Origin: Pseudonocardia sp.
Lineage (GTDB): Bacteria; Actinomycetota; Actinomycetes; Mycobacteriales; Pseudonocardiaceae
Direction of reading: 5' to 3'
Assembly: GCA_019244295.1 (NCBI GenBank)
Contig: JAFASX010000118.1
Location: 1 to 32,127, forward strand
DNA: 32,127 nucleotides
A program made the position numbers and the translations under genes. Below, piece after piece: positions 1-6,886 of this stretch (position 1 is its first letter; each line of letters starts with the position of its first letter). The notes beneath the pieces are model-generated. The model saw only the letters and a program-made list of their open reading frames with translations, did not search any database and was not told where the DNA came from.

Positions 1-347
1 CGGTTGGGTAACGCCCGCTGGGTGATGTCGGATCAGATGCTGGCGTTGATCCGCAAGCTGAAAGACAGCCAGGGTCATCCGCTGTACAACCCGGTCCCGG
101 TGTCCGGGGAACCCGCCACCATCAACGGGCGGCCCTACTCGATTGACCTGGGTATCGCCGCCCCAGGGCCGAACGCCGTGTCGCTGCTGTTCGGTGATGT
201 TAAACGCGGCTACACCATCCGCCAGGTCCACCACGTGCAGATGGTCGCCCTGCACGAACGTTACGCCGACCAACTCGCCAGCGGCTTTTTCGCCTATTCG
301 CGGCTGGACGCCGCCCCGAACGACGCGAAAGCGAAGGCTGTGACGAT
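1..347 (+). pseudogene. HK97-type phage major capsid protein, C-terminal fragment
   Basis: The frame is open from the window edge. It reads as the C-terminal part of an HK97-fold capsid protein: a segment 'LIRKLKDSQGHPLYNP', then a loop naming the inserted template ('INGRPYSID'), then 'SLLFGDVKRGYTIR' and 'ALHERYADQLASGFFAYSRLDA', which is the usual order in this family. From about position 340 the sequence stops being capsid-like and becomes homologous, on the opposite strand, to the DUF6036 module start at 1655-1672. The remaining frame to 477 is therefore read-through of foreign DNA. No portal, protease or tail genes follow, so this is a prophage remnant. The N-terminal part may lie outside the window; the family is clear, the exact break point is approximate. 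Confidence 0.8.
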
Positions 348-362
348 CTCATCTCTGTCCGC

Positions 363-700
363 TTACACCTGCCGCGAAGTAGTACGTCCGATGAAGATGT
401 CCCGTCGGCGAAGATCCGCCGGCCATTCGACCACAGCGCGAGCCTGCAAACCGACGGCCACCAGAAATGATCAATAAACCGCGCCGGAACGCGCGTCCAA
501 GCCGGCGCGACAACGCCATGCAAGCCCGCGACATGTTCCGCCAACGCACCAAGGTAAGCATCGGCATGACCATCGACCAGCTCGGACTCGTCGGCAATCC
601 GCTCCACAACATCGACATGTTCCCGCGCCCAACGCAAGTCGTCAAGGAAATCGGCGACAGCCACACGCAGCTCGACACCCTCCGCCCCCCGGACAGCGGC
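363..700 (-). pseudogene. Decayed paralogue of the DUF6036-partner gene
   Basis: Read on the minus strand, this stretch matches the intact gene at 1670-2140 almost throughout. Shared segments include 'VADFLDDLRWAR', 'DAYLGALAEHVAG' and 'DHFWWPS', and the stop codon aligns (363-365 against 1670-1672). A short deletion in the 460-470 area, relative to the intact copy, shifts the frame after the WWPS motif. The upstream (N-terminal) end is also missing compared with the intact copy. The match continues a few codons past the stop, into the first codons of a lost nucleotidyltransferase gene, before switching to capsid sequence. Identity by eye is roughly four bases in five, so this is a diverged paralogue and not a recent duplicate. 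It is presumably non-functional. Confidence 0.7.
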
Positions 701-757
701 ACACGACCTGCCACGACCCGAAGCATGCCTGTACGCCACGCTAAAGCTGCGCTGGCA

Positions 758-981
758 CAGCACCTGCCCAATGATGGTCGCGGCTTCTGGAGCCAGCAAC
801 AACGCGACGACGCCGGCCGGCTCCTCGGGAGAGTTCCACCGGTCAAGCGGCATGTGCCGAGCAACGAACTTGTCCTCACGTCCAGGCAGCCCCGCTGAGA
901 ACGGGCATGGTTAACCACAACAGCATCCAGCGGGCCCACCCCGAACCACGGAACCGGACCCACTCGATAGAAGCCCACCAA
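758..981 (-). pseudogene. Short-chain dehydrogenase/reductase remnant
   Basis: Two minus-strand frames carry pieces of a short-chain dehydrogenase. One frame, near 905-981, reads 'GPLDAVVVNHARSQRG', which resembles the middle-strand NNAG-type region of the family. The other, near 758-890, reads 'MPLDRWNSPEEPAGVVALLL' followed by 'EAATIIGQVL', the typical C-terminal helix and strand. The Rossmann N-terminus and the catalytic Ser-Tyr-Lys region between the pieces are missing, so a large internal deletion with a frame change has removed the active site. The remnant runs straight into the decayed module copy. Recognition rests on motif resemblance only. Confidence 0.5.
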
Positions 982-1150
982 GCCCGATCACCCTGTTGAT
1001 CGGCTCCCACTGTTTGAGGACGAGCCGGAGCCGACATGGAGACACGTCCGCGTTCAACCGGCCCCCGCGCTCGCGGCCATGGGCACCGCGACCGGGCACC
1101 CGTACACCGTGGACGAACACCACGGCGGCTGGCTAGTCCTCGACCTCTGA
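971..1150 (+). pseudogene. Unrecognised C-terminal coding fragment
   Basis: After an in-frame TAG at 968-970, a 59-residue plus-strand frame runs to a TGA at 1148-1150. It reads '...EPEPTWRHVRVQPAPALA' and 'VDEHHGGWLVLDL' and has strong GC bias at third codon positions, which suggests real coding history. There is no convincing start or ribosome binding site: the only ATG in frame is 23 codons from the end. It is convergent with the nucleotidyltransferase gene, and the two stop codons abut exactly as TGA|TCA. I do not recognise the family. It may be the tail of a gene lost during the rearrangements around it. Confidence 0.35.
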
Positions 1151-1669
1151 TCAGTCGGCTGGGCCCTCGTCCATCGCGGCCTCGACAAAGAACTGCACCT
1201 GCGCGGTCAGCAGCCGCACACCAACCATGCGCTCCACGAGATCAAGGACCTCGGTTGCGGTCGTCAGCCCCGCCTTGGACGCTAAAAGCCTCAGGTCATC
1301 ATCGTCTTCGCCAACCCGATGGGCTAGCGCTTTCATCACCAGCACGACCTCAGGACTAGCGATCTCGCAACGCAACCCAGGTAGCTCGAGGCTCTCGGTC
1401 ACAAACGGGTCAGGACCGAGCACAAATCCTTTAACCGCGTCGTTCAGCCAACCAACCGGCAACCCACGTTCCTCAGCGACGGCATCGGCCGCACGGTAGA
1501 CCTCAGCCTTGGGGACAAAGACAGCGTCGATGTCCCGTGTTGCGCGGCGCTCGTCGTAGGCGAGCGCGATGGCGGCACCGCCCACGACGTAGAGGTCCGC
1601 AGTCACCCCAGCGGCGCTTAACACCGAGCCCAACGCGGTCAGGGCGGCGACGATCTCGTTTCTGTCCAC
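1151..1669 (-). CDS. DUF6036-type (AbiEii-like) nucleotidyltransferase
   Basis: This 172-residue protein has the layout of minimal nucleotidyltransferases used as toxins in AbiE-like systems. It has a glycine pair at residues 30-31 in 'VVGGAAIALAY', an 'RATRDIDAVF' motif whose two aspartates (D46, D48) would bind metal, and a later 'VMKALAHR' segment around residue 113 followed by a 'GEDDDDLRLL' stretch, as in AbiEii/DUF6036 proteins. The start is GTG at 1669, immediately after the TAA of the upstream gene in the same frame, so the pair is almost certainly co-transcribed and translationally coupled. Family members are thought to transfer nucleotides to RNA or protein targets; the target here is unknown. 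A toxin role is inferred from family and gene pairing. The gene looks intact. Confidence 0.72.
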   Translation of the reverse strand: MDRNEIVAALTALGSVLSAAGVTADLYVVGGAAIALAYDERRATRDIDAVFVPKAEVYRAADAVAEERGLPVGWLNDAVKGFVLGPDPFVTESLELPGLRCEIASPEVVLVMKALAHRVGEDDDDLRLLASKAGLTTATEVLDLVERMVGVRLLTAQVQFFVEAAMDEGPAD

Positions 1670-2140
1670 TTACACCCGCCGCAAAGTAGTACGTCCGATG
1701 AAGATGCCCCGTCGGCGGAAAGCCGCCGGCGACTCGACCAGAGCGCGGGCCTGCAAACCCACGGTGCGCGACGGCCACCAGAAATGATCGAGAAACCGTG
1801 CCGGGCCGCGTGTCCAGGCCGGGACGACGACCCCATGCCAGCCCGCAACGTGTTCGGCAAGCGCACCGAGGTACGCGTCGGTATGAGCATCGACCAACTC
1901 GGGCTCGTCGGTGATCCGCTGCGCAACATCAACGTGGTCCCGCGCCCAACGCAAGTCGTCAAGGAAATCGGCGACAGCCGCACGCAGCTCCACACCCGCC
2001 GCTACCCGGGCGCCGGCGCCCGCGAGCGTCATCGGATCACGAGAAGGCGGGCGAGGCTGTGGAACTCGGTCGTCGATCCACTCCGCGCGCCGAGCCCACA
2101 GCCGCTCCGAAGGAGTACTCACCAACCCAGTGTGACTCAC
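1670..2140 (-). CDS. Hypothetical protein, putative partner of the DUF6036 gene
   Basis: A 156-residue soluble protein with no signal peptide or membrane segment. It is rich in Ala, Asp and Trp, with a helical-looking centre ('AAVADFLDDLRWARDHVD', then 'DAYLGALAEHVAGWHGVV') and a tryptophan-rich 'LDHFWWPS' segment before a basic tail. I do not recognise a named domain. Its TAA is directly followed by the GTG of the nucleotidyltransferase, and a decayed paralogue at 363-700 kept the same neighbour order, so the two genes probably travel as one unit. Antitoxin or chaperone for the nucleotidyltransferase is the natural hypothesis but is unproven. GTG at 2138-2140 is used here; a second GTG at 2120-2122, giving 'STPSERLWARRAEW', is equally plausible. 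Confidence 0.6.
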   Translation of the reverse strand: MSHTGLVSTPSERLWARRAEWIDDRVPQPRPPSRDPMTLAGAGARVAAGVELRAAVADFLDDLRWARDHVDVAQRITDEPELVDAHTDAYLGALAEHVAGWHGVVVPAWTRGPARFLDHFWWPSRTVGLQARALVESPAAFRRRGIFIGRTTLRRV

Positions 2141-2351
2141 CAGAATACCCGCTACCGCCGCGACGCGCGAGCTGCCACGATCGAAGCATGCCCGTTACGC
2201 TCGGCTTCAACCATGTCGCCACGATAACCGCCGGACCTCGATCGGCTAACCGGAAAATAAGTCGGGTATGGGCGAACGAAACCGCCGGTTGACCGAGGGG
2301 TTGGTGGTAGCCGGGACGGGGGAACTGTGAGCGCGGGTTTTAGGCCGGTTT

Positions 2352-2540
2352 TTAGGCTGCTGCGGGTTCGATGACGTTGTAGCCGCGTTCTCCTTGGTGT
2401 CGGGCATGTCCAGCTCGAACCCATCGATGGCCAACAGCCGCCACCCGCGCAGGAAAGCCCCCCGCGTGGTACCCAACGCCCCCGCCCCCGCTTGAGGTGA
2501 GCTGTCCCCGGCGACCGGGCCGCACGCCCGCTGCAGGGTA
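2352..2540 (-). mobile_element. IS4-family transposase fragment
   Basis: On the minus strand the frame reads 'LQRACGPVAG', then 'GAFLRGWRLLAIDGFELDMP' and 'DTKENAA'. This is the characteristic first catalytic segment of IS4-family DDE transposases, in which the Asp of 'AIDGF' is the first catalytic acidic residue. After 'KENAA' the gene stops matching. In another frame the text 'RGYNVIEPAAA' ends at a TAA (2352-2354). Most of the transposase, including the second Asp and the catalytic Glu, is therefore absent. No terminal inverted repeats were identified. The fragment lies immediately downstream of a group II intron-like 3' end, as if it were the intron's 3' exon. Confidence 0.65.
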
Positions 2541-2700
2541 GGCTGCCTGGCGAGGTGCCTGTCTTGTGCGACAGACCCTTTTCCAGCAGCCCCCCTCCGA
2601 GTGAACGCCGTACGAGCTTTCCCCGTAACGGGCTCTCCAGTGTCTTATCAGGTCGGGCAAGCTCATGGGTGAGCCTTGCTGTCGGGAATTTTCCATTGCG
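2541..2700 (-). mobile_element. Probable group II intron 3' end (domain V/VI remnant)
   Basis: On the minus strand, positions 2635 to 2603 begin GAGCC and end GTACGGCGTTC, with a GGGGAAAGC loop region between. This closely follows bacterial group II intron domain V (GAGCC...GAAA...GUACGGUUC). The outer stem GAGC/GTTC, the CCGT/ACGG stem, a two-base bulge area and a purine-rich loop can be drawn; one extra C is present on the 3' side. A second hairpin, GTCTGT..ACAAGACAG, around 2558-2575 could be domain VI. No reverse transcriptase/maturase reading frame is found, so only the 3' tail is left. The exact 3' splice boundary, near 2541-2550, is a guess. Confidence 0.5.
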
Positions 2701-2893
2701 CGTGTCTGTTCAATCAGATCCGGGCGCCCCTGCAGCCAGACGGCTGAACTCGTTTTCCGTGCCTCATACCGGTGCGGCCGGCCCGACCCGTACCAGGTGG
2801 ACCCGGCCCCGAGGGCATGACCAGGAATGGACCTCGGGGACCGGGGATGCCCGCGCGGGCCGGGAGCGGGCGGTCACTGGCCGGCGCGGGGAT

Positions 2894-3160
2894 CTACTGA
2901 GGCTTGTTGAGTTGGGCGGCGCGCCGCACACCGTCCGGAGTCAACCGGTACAGGCGGTTTCGAGGCGGGGTCTCTTCGTCTGCCCAGCGGCTCGCCACCC
3001 ACCCGAACCGCTCCGACTTCATCAGCACGTCGTAGATCCCGCCAGGGGGCAGGCGGCCGCTGCGTCGGCAGATCTCCAGCGCGGTCATCTCTCGCTCGGG
3101 TTGTTTTGCCATCGTGGTCAACACCGCCGCTAGCCGCCGGTTCACGAGCGTCCGTTCCAT
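2894..3160 (-). CDS. PadR-like winged-helix transcriptional regulator
   Basis: An 88-residue protein with a PadR/winged-helix layout. An N-terminal helix ('NRRLAAVLTTMAKQPEREM') is followed by a helix-turn-helix ('TALEICRRSGRLPPGGIYDV'), the recognition helix, and a wing ('GWVASRWADEE...NRLYRLT') ending in 'TPDGVRRAAQL'. Short single-domain PadR relatives of this kind are common in actinobacterial mobile elements. Its ATG at 3158-3160 lies inside the last codons of the preceding gene (overlap of 19 bp), so it is the last gene of the small minus-strand operon that begins near 4056. It may regulate this operon or the divergent XRE gene. DNA binding is inferred from the fold. Confidence 0.7.
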   Translation of the reverse strand: MERTLVNRRLAAVLTTMAKQPEREMTALEICRRSGRLPPGGIYDVLMKSERFGWVASRWADEETPPRNRLYRLTPDGVRRAAQLNKPQ

Positions 3161-3435
3161 CGCAGGCTGCGATGCTGGACGTGGCCGTTCGCGGCGACCT
3201 GCCGGTCGTCGGACAGATGCGGAACCTCTTGCCGTACGCCCCCGACGTAGAGCGAGACCGGGTGCCGCTCCCCAGGGGTGTTGAGCACGAACTCGGTGAC
3301 GGCACCGGCCAACCCGCCAGGGTCGGTGGACAGAGCTTGCGCGTAGAACTCGGCTTTGTCGGGTTTGTCGAAGATGACCTCAGTTGCACAGATCTCGTCC
3401 GCACGGACGGCGTGCACCGCGTACACAGCCGTCAT
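3142..3435 (-). CDS. Small hypothetical protein (97 aa)
   Basis: A soluble protein of 97 residues starting 'MTAVYAVHAVRADEICATEV', with a middle part 'KAEFYAQALSTDPGGLAGAV' and a short strand 'HPVSLYVGGVRQEVPHL'. I do not recognise the family. The ATG at 3433-3435 overlaps the stop codon of the upstream 55-residue gene as ATGA, so translation is likely coupled. Its own end overlaps the start of the PadR-like gene. The third-position GC bias fits a real gene. It is co-transcribed with the regulator and probably belongs to the same integrated element. Function unknown. Confidence 0.6.
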   Translation of the reverse strand: MTAVYAVHAVRADEICATEVIFDKPDKAEFYAQALSTDPGGLAGAVTEFVLNTPGERHPVSLYVGGVRQEVPHLSDDRQVAANGHVQHRSLRWNGRS

Positions 3436-3599
3436 CGGATGACCCTCACCAGGCGGTACCGGCGGTTGCGCTCGCTCATGTAGCCGACCGCCACGATCCG
3501 AGTAGGCGCCACCCGCAGGGTCCGGCCGCCGTGAGCCGCTGGAAGGAACCGCAACGGCCCGTGCACACAGGCGTAGTGGTGGCCATACTCCCGTTCCAT
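3432..3599 (-). CDS. Very small hypothetical protein (55 aa)
   Basis: A 55-residue frame starting 'MEREYGHHYACVHGPLRFLP' and ending 'NRRYRLVRVIR', with many basic and aromatic residues. Its TGA overlaps the ATG of the next gene (ATGA at 3432-3435), the same coupling seen elsewhere in this operon. The frame is open a further 20 codons upstream, to a TGA near 3660, and includes a 'CECTD' motif, but no normal start codon lies there. ATG at 3597-3599 is therefore the best start. Cys and His residues near the N-terminus could bind metal. No family recognised. Confidence 0.5.
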   Translation of the reverse strand: MEREYGHHYACVHGPLRFLPAAHGGRTLRVAPTRIVAVGYMSERNRRYRLVRVIR

Positions 3600-3659
3600 G
3601 TCGGTGCATTCGCAGGGCGGCCACTCAGGTGCGGTGCCCTCAGGAGTGGCGCGTTTCGG

Positions 3660-4056
3660 TCAGCCATGACGGCGGGCTTCCTCCGCGAGAGCGCGGCGGA
3701 TACGCCGGTCGTACCAGCGCGACAGCCACCATCGCCAGAACCCGGTCAAGCGCGACGCGTCCGGTTCGCCGAGAACTCGCCGCTCACCGGCCCCTGGCCG
3801 GAGCGCGGCCCTGTCAGGGGTGCCAGCTAGGCAGCGCGGGCATAGCGTGACGGGGCCGGGTAGATAGATCTCGGGGAGTATATGGATGCCGCACACAGTC
3901 AGCGGGTACTCCGCATACGGGGTCGTATGCCGCATGCACGCGGGATTGGGCCAGGTCCGGCAGCAGGGCGAGGTTCGGTGGTGCTGTCACCGAGCGTTCC
4001 GCTTCCCTCATTTCTTCGCCGGTCTCTCGCGTGCCGCGGCGACTACGCTTGGCCAC
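3660..4056 (-). pseudogene. Zinc-motif small protein gene, apparently frameshifted
   Basis: A GTG at 4054-4056 is preceded by a near-perfect ribosome binding site (GAGGAGG, four to five bases upstream). It opens a frame reading 'MAKRSRRGTRETGEEMREAE' and '..LALLPDLAQSRVH'. Near 3935 the sensible protein sequence moves to another frame: 'PYAEYPLTVCGIH', then 'PGPVTLCPRCL', ending in a Trp/Arg-rich helix 'WRWWLSRWYDRRIRRALAEE' and a TGA at 3660-3662. The CxxH...CxxC pattern looks like a zinc ribbon. Two separate genes would have to overlap by about 120 bp, so one gene with a frameshift (or a sequencing error) is simpler. The 3' part alone, 3660-3935, could still be made from its own ATG. Function unknown. 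Confidence 0.5.
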
Positions 4057-4143
4057 GTGTCCTCCTCGACAGCTGGTCTGATGTAGATCAACTCTGGGGG
4101 AGCCGCGAGGCCGGAACTCACAAAGAAGTCGCAAAGGACTGCG

Positions 4144-5340
4144 ATGGCTGACAACGATCGAGTCGGAACCCGAGTCGCTAAGGGTCGCCGGATTCGTGGA
4201 CTCACCCAGGCCGCACTAGCGCGGCGGATGCATGTCTCAACAAGCCTGGTCAGCCAGGTGGAACGCGGCGCGGCCCCTGCCTCCCCGGCGTTCGTCGTGG
4301 CAGCGTCGCGCGCGCTGGGCGTGCCGGTCGGAGAGCTGTGGAACCAACCGTCGGATGCGTTCGGTACCGAACGTCAACACGTAGCCGAGCTAGAAACCGC
4401 TGTCATGGAAGGTCCAGACGCGGTGGTGATCGACGCTCCTGTCCCTGACCTTGACGAGCTGTCGGCGGGGTTGGACCGGGTGGCGGTCTTACAGCGCAGA
4501 TCCCGCTACCAGCAAAGCTCCCAGGTCTTGCCCGAACTGATCAGAAGCCTGCACCGGGCCGCCGAGCGCGCATCGCTGGGTTGGGCCTCGGAGCGTGCGT
4601 ACGAAAGGTTGACGTTCGCGTATAGCTGTGCGCTGTACTGCCTGCACCGCCTAGGGTCACCGGTGACCGGTCACGCGGCCGAGCGCGGCGTGGCTGCCGC
4701 ACAGAACGCGGGTGATCCCCTCTTGGCGGCATTCGCGGAAGCGAACCGGGCCGTTCCGCTGTTGTACCGAGGGTCGTACGCCGTGGCGCAACGGGTAGTT
4801 GCGCGCGCTGGGACATCCGTGGAAGCGGAGCCGCGCGAGGCTCCGATGTTCGCGGTGCGCGGCGCGATGCACCTACAGTCGGCGATAATCGCGGCGCGCG
4901 CCGGTCAGTCCGGCGCGGCGGATAGCCACCTGACCGAAGCGAGGGATCTCGCTCGGTGGGTACCTGATCTGGGGCCTGACGCCGACTATTACGACACAGG
5001 ATTCTCCGCGACGAACGTCGAGTTTCACGCTGTTGCGGCGTCGGTAGAACTCGGAGACGGCACGAAGGCTGTAGCCCGTGGTGCGAACCTGGAGGTTCCC
5101 AACACCGTGATGCGGTCGCGACGCGGTCACCACCATATCGATATGGCGGCGGCGTGGTTGTTGCATGGTGACCGTGACCGAGCGTTCGACCAGTTGAACT
5201 CGGCCCGGCAGGTGACACCCCAACAGACCCGCTACCACCCTCAGGTGCGTGAAATCGTGGGAACAATCGCGGAGACAGACAAGCGGCGTACGGATAGCCT
5301 GACCGCTTTCGCTCGTTGGTTGGGCATGGACAGCCTGTAG
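4144..5340 (+). CDS. XRE-family helix-turn-helix regulator with long C-terminal helical domain
   Basis: A 398-residue protein. Residues about 8-62 form a classic XRE/Cro-C1 helix-turn-helix ('GRRIRGLTQAALARRMHVS', then 'SLVSQVERGAAPASPAFVV', 'ALGVPVGELW'). The rest is Ala/Leu/Arg-rich and helical, in the style of the TPR-like regulators common in Streptomyces and Pseudonocardiales. Repeating helix pairs are visible ('AAERASLGWASERAYERLTF', 'AAAWLLHGDRDRAFDQLNSA'). The ATG at 4144 has an AAGGAC ribosome binding site six bases upstream. The gene is divergent from the small PadR-like operon, with only about 87 bp between starts, so shared control of that intergenic promoter region is likely. Such proteins often sit on integrative elements or control secondary metabolism. 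The ligand is unknown. Confidence 0.8.
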   Translation: MADNDRVGTRVAKGRRIRGLTQAALARRMHVSTSLVSQVERGAAPASPAFVVAASRALGVPVGELWNQPSDAFGTERQHVAELETAVMEGPDAVVIDAPVPDLDELSAGLDRVAVLQRRSRYQQSSQVLPELIRSLHRAAERASLGWASERAYERLTFAYSCALYCLHRLGSPVTGHAAERGVAAAQNAGDPLLAAFAEANRAVPLLYRGSYAVAQRVVARAGTSVEAEPREAPMFAVRGAMHLQSAIIAARAGQSGAADSHLTEARDLARWVPDLGPDADYYDTGFSATNVEFHAVAASVELGDGTKAVARGANLEVPNTVMRSRRGHHHIDMAAAWLLHGDRDRAFDQLNSARQVTPQQTRYHPQVREIVGTIAETDKRRTDSLTAFARWLGMDSL

Positions 5341-5653
5341 CCAGCCCCGTAGCGTAACTTTCGGAATGATCGATTTTCGGGGTTCGCCAATTCCTCTGGA
5401 CATCGACGTTCGTCATAACCGTTGGTCATCTCTGTTACTGTAAACGCCCTCCTCGTGGAGGAGAACCGCGGCTAACTCGGGCGATGTTCTTCCCTCATGT
5501 GCGCCGTCACCGAGGCGATCACAGAAGGTGTCTGGCGTTGCTGGACACTGGTCGTTGGGCGAACCAACGGCCCTTCGCGGACGCGAAGCGCTGAGAATCT
5601 CTACCGCGCGGCAGTCTTCACTATGCTCAGGAATCCGCACCGCACAACAACCG
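5341..5653 (+). other. Non-coding or eroded stretch between regulator and recombinase
   Basis: No convincing gene is visible here on either strand. There is a small perfect hairpin CTCCTC-GTG-GAGGAG at 5449-5463 and a short palindrome TTAC-T-GTAA near 5435-5443, either of which could be regulatory. The rest looks like scrambled DNA upstream of the truncated recombinase, possibly the scar of the deletion that removed its catalytic domain. Confidence 0.35.
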
Positions 5654-6334
5654 GGCGGAGAAGACCACACCCGCCGCGCGGTGAGCAACTCTGACTACTA
5701 CCTCACCGGCCGTGTCCGCTGCCCTAAGTGCGACAAGGCGTTGATCGGCACCGCCGCACACGGCCGCAACAAGACCTACCGCTGCTACACCTGCTGGAGC
5801 CGCAACCGCTACGGCACCGCCGTCCGCGACGCCGGCCGGATCAACGCCGACGCGATGGACGCGGCCGTGTTCGACGCTCTCACCGGCTTCTACCGCGACC
5901 ACCAACCATTGATCGAGCAAGCCATCACCGAACGCGCCGCCGAGCACACCGCCGGACTTGCGGCCCACCGCGCCGAACTCGCCACCCTGGAAAAAGAACT
6001 CACCCGCGCCCACACCGCCATCGACCGCTACCTACAAGCCTTCGAGGACGGCGACCACGACCCCAAAGACCCGTTCGCCAAACAGCGGATGACCAAGCTA
6101 CGCAAGAAGATCACCCAGCTCACCGACCGGCGCGACGAACTCACCGACCAACTCTCCGAAGCCCCCACCATGCCCCCCGCCATGGTGCTCGACGAACTCA
6201 CTGACCACATCGCCGAGATCATCCGCACCGGCAGCCCCGCCCAACGCAAGACCCTGATCGAAACCCTCGTCGGCGAAGTCAAGATCACCGGGCCCAACAC
6301 CGTCACGCCGGTGTTTCGCATCCCCAACCCATGA
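5654..6334 (+). pseudogene. Large serine recombinase, C-terminal half only
   Basis: From about 5654 the frame reads 'GGEDHTRRAVSNSDYYLTG', then a zinc ribbon with two Cys pairs ('CPKCDKALIGTAAHG' and 'CYTCW'), a long coiled-coil-like helix ('LAAHRAELATLEKELTRAHT') and a C-terminal 'LIETLVGEVKITG'. This is the usual order of the recombinase zinc-beta-ribbon and coiled-coil regions of large serine integrases. The resolvase-type catalytic domain with the nucleophilic Ser, and most of the recombinase domain, are missing: the upstream sequence in the same frame has no family resemblance. The protein cannot be active alone. The stop is at 6332-6334, about 100 bp before a tRNA-Ala gene, which suggests the edge of an integrated element. 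Confidence 0.8.
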
Positions 6335-6365
6335 GCGACAATGGTCAGGCCCCACCCAACACCAA

Positions 6366-6396
6366 GGCCGTAGCCGCACCACCAGCGACTACGGCC
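6366..6396. terminator. Strong hairpin between recombinase remnant and tRNA-Ala
   Basis: GGCCGTAGCCGC (6366-6377) pairs with GCGACTACGGCC (6385-6396) at 11 of 12 positions around a 7-base loop. It lies between the convergent recombinase fragment and tRNA-Ala gene, so it can serve as a bidirectional terminator. There is no U-tract, which is common in actinobacteria. Confidence 0.55.
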
Positions 6397-6430
6397 CCAG
6401 GAAGGATGGTTCGCGCAATGGTCGAACCGG

Positions 6431-6503
6431 TGGAGCTGAGGGGACTCGAACCCCTGACCCTTTGACTGCCAGTCAAATGCGCTACCAGCTGCGCCACAGC
6501 CCC
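6431..6503 (-). tRNA. tRNA-Ala(GGC)
   Basis: The minus strand folds as a complete 73-nt cloverleaf. The acceptor GGGGCTG (from 6503) pairs with CAGCTCC and the discriminator is A. The anticodon stem TTTGA/TCAAA encloses the loop CTGGCAG, giving anticodon GGC (alanine). The T arm reads GGGGTTCGAGTCCCC. CCA is not encoded. It marks the transition between the accessory region to its left and core genes to its right. Confidence 0.95.
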
Positions 6504-6886
6504 AACACCCAATAATCTACCTGATAGCCGGAAGCGAGCCAGCACCGGGGCTCATCGCACAGCTCAGGTCGGAGCCGGGCCAGGCCAGACAGCCCTAGCC
6601 GAGCATCGGGCACGCCCCACGCTCGACTAGGTTCCGGCGAATGAGCGCCGCGCCCGTCGTACAACCGTACAACCAACAACCACCGCCGTTTGTCGATCCG
6701 GACGCGGAGAGTTGCTCTCCGGAATACCGCCGCGAACTGCAACAACAGCGGCCGCGGAAGCTGGTCGACCGGTTGCTGGCCGCCGATGGCCCGCAAGCGC
6801 AGAGGCTACGCGCGGCGAGCGTGTCCGAAGGCGCGGACGTGTCGCTGGACGGACCTTACCCAAGCTCCCGACCGTGCGCGGCTCGG
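6504..6886 (+). other. Gap with a possible eroded short gene
   Basis: Apart from flanks, the only candidate is a plus-strand frame from the ATG at 6641, starting 'MSAAPVVQPYNQQPPPFVD' and continuing with a helical 'RRELQQQRPRKLVDRLLAAD'. It has no stop before running antisense through the DsbA-like gene, so it is at most a truncated or frameshifted remnant. No recognisable family. No clear terminator for the DsbA-like operon was found here. Confidence 0.25.

Noticed and set aside
1..477. Complete capsid gene ending at 477
   Set aside because: The last 45 codons are antisense to the decayed module copy and match the locus at 1655-1800, so they are not capsid sequence.
4541..5416. Long minus-strand frame opposite the XRE regulator
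   Set aside because: Low-complexity Arg/Pro/Ser-rich translation typical of the antisense of high-GC genes.
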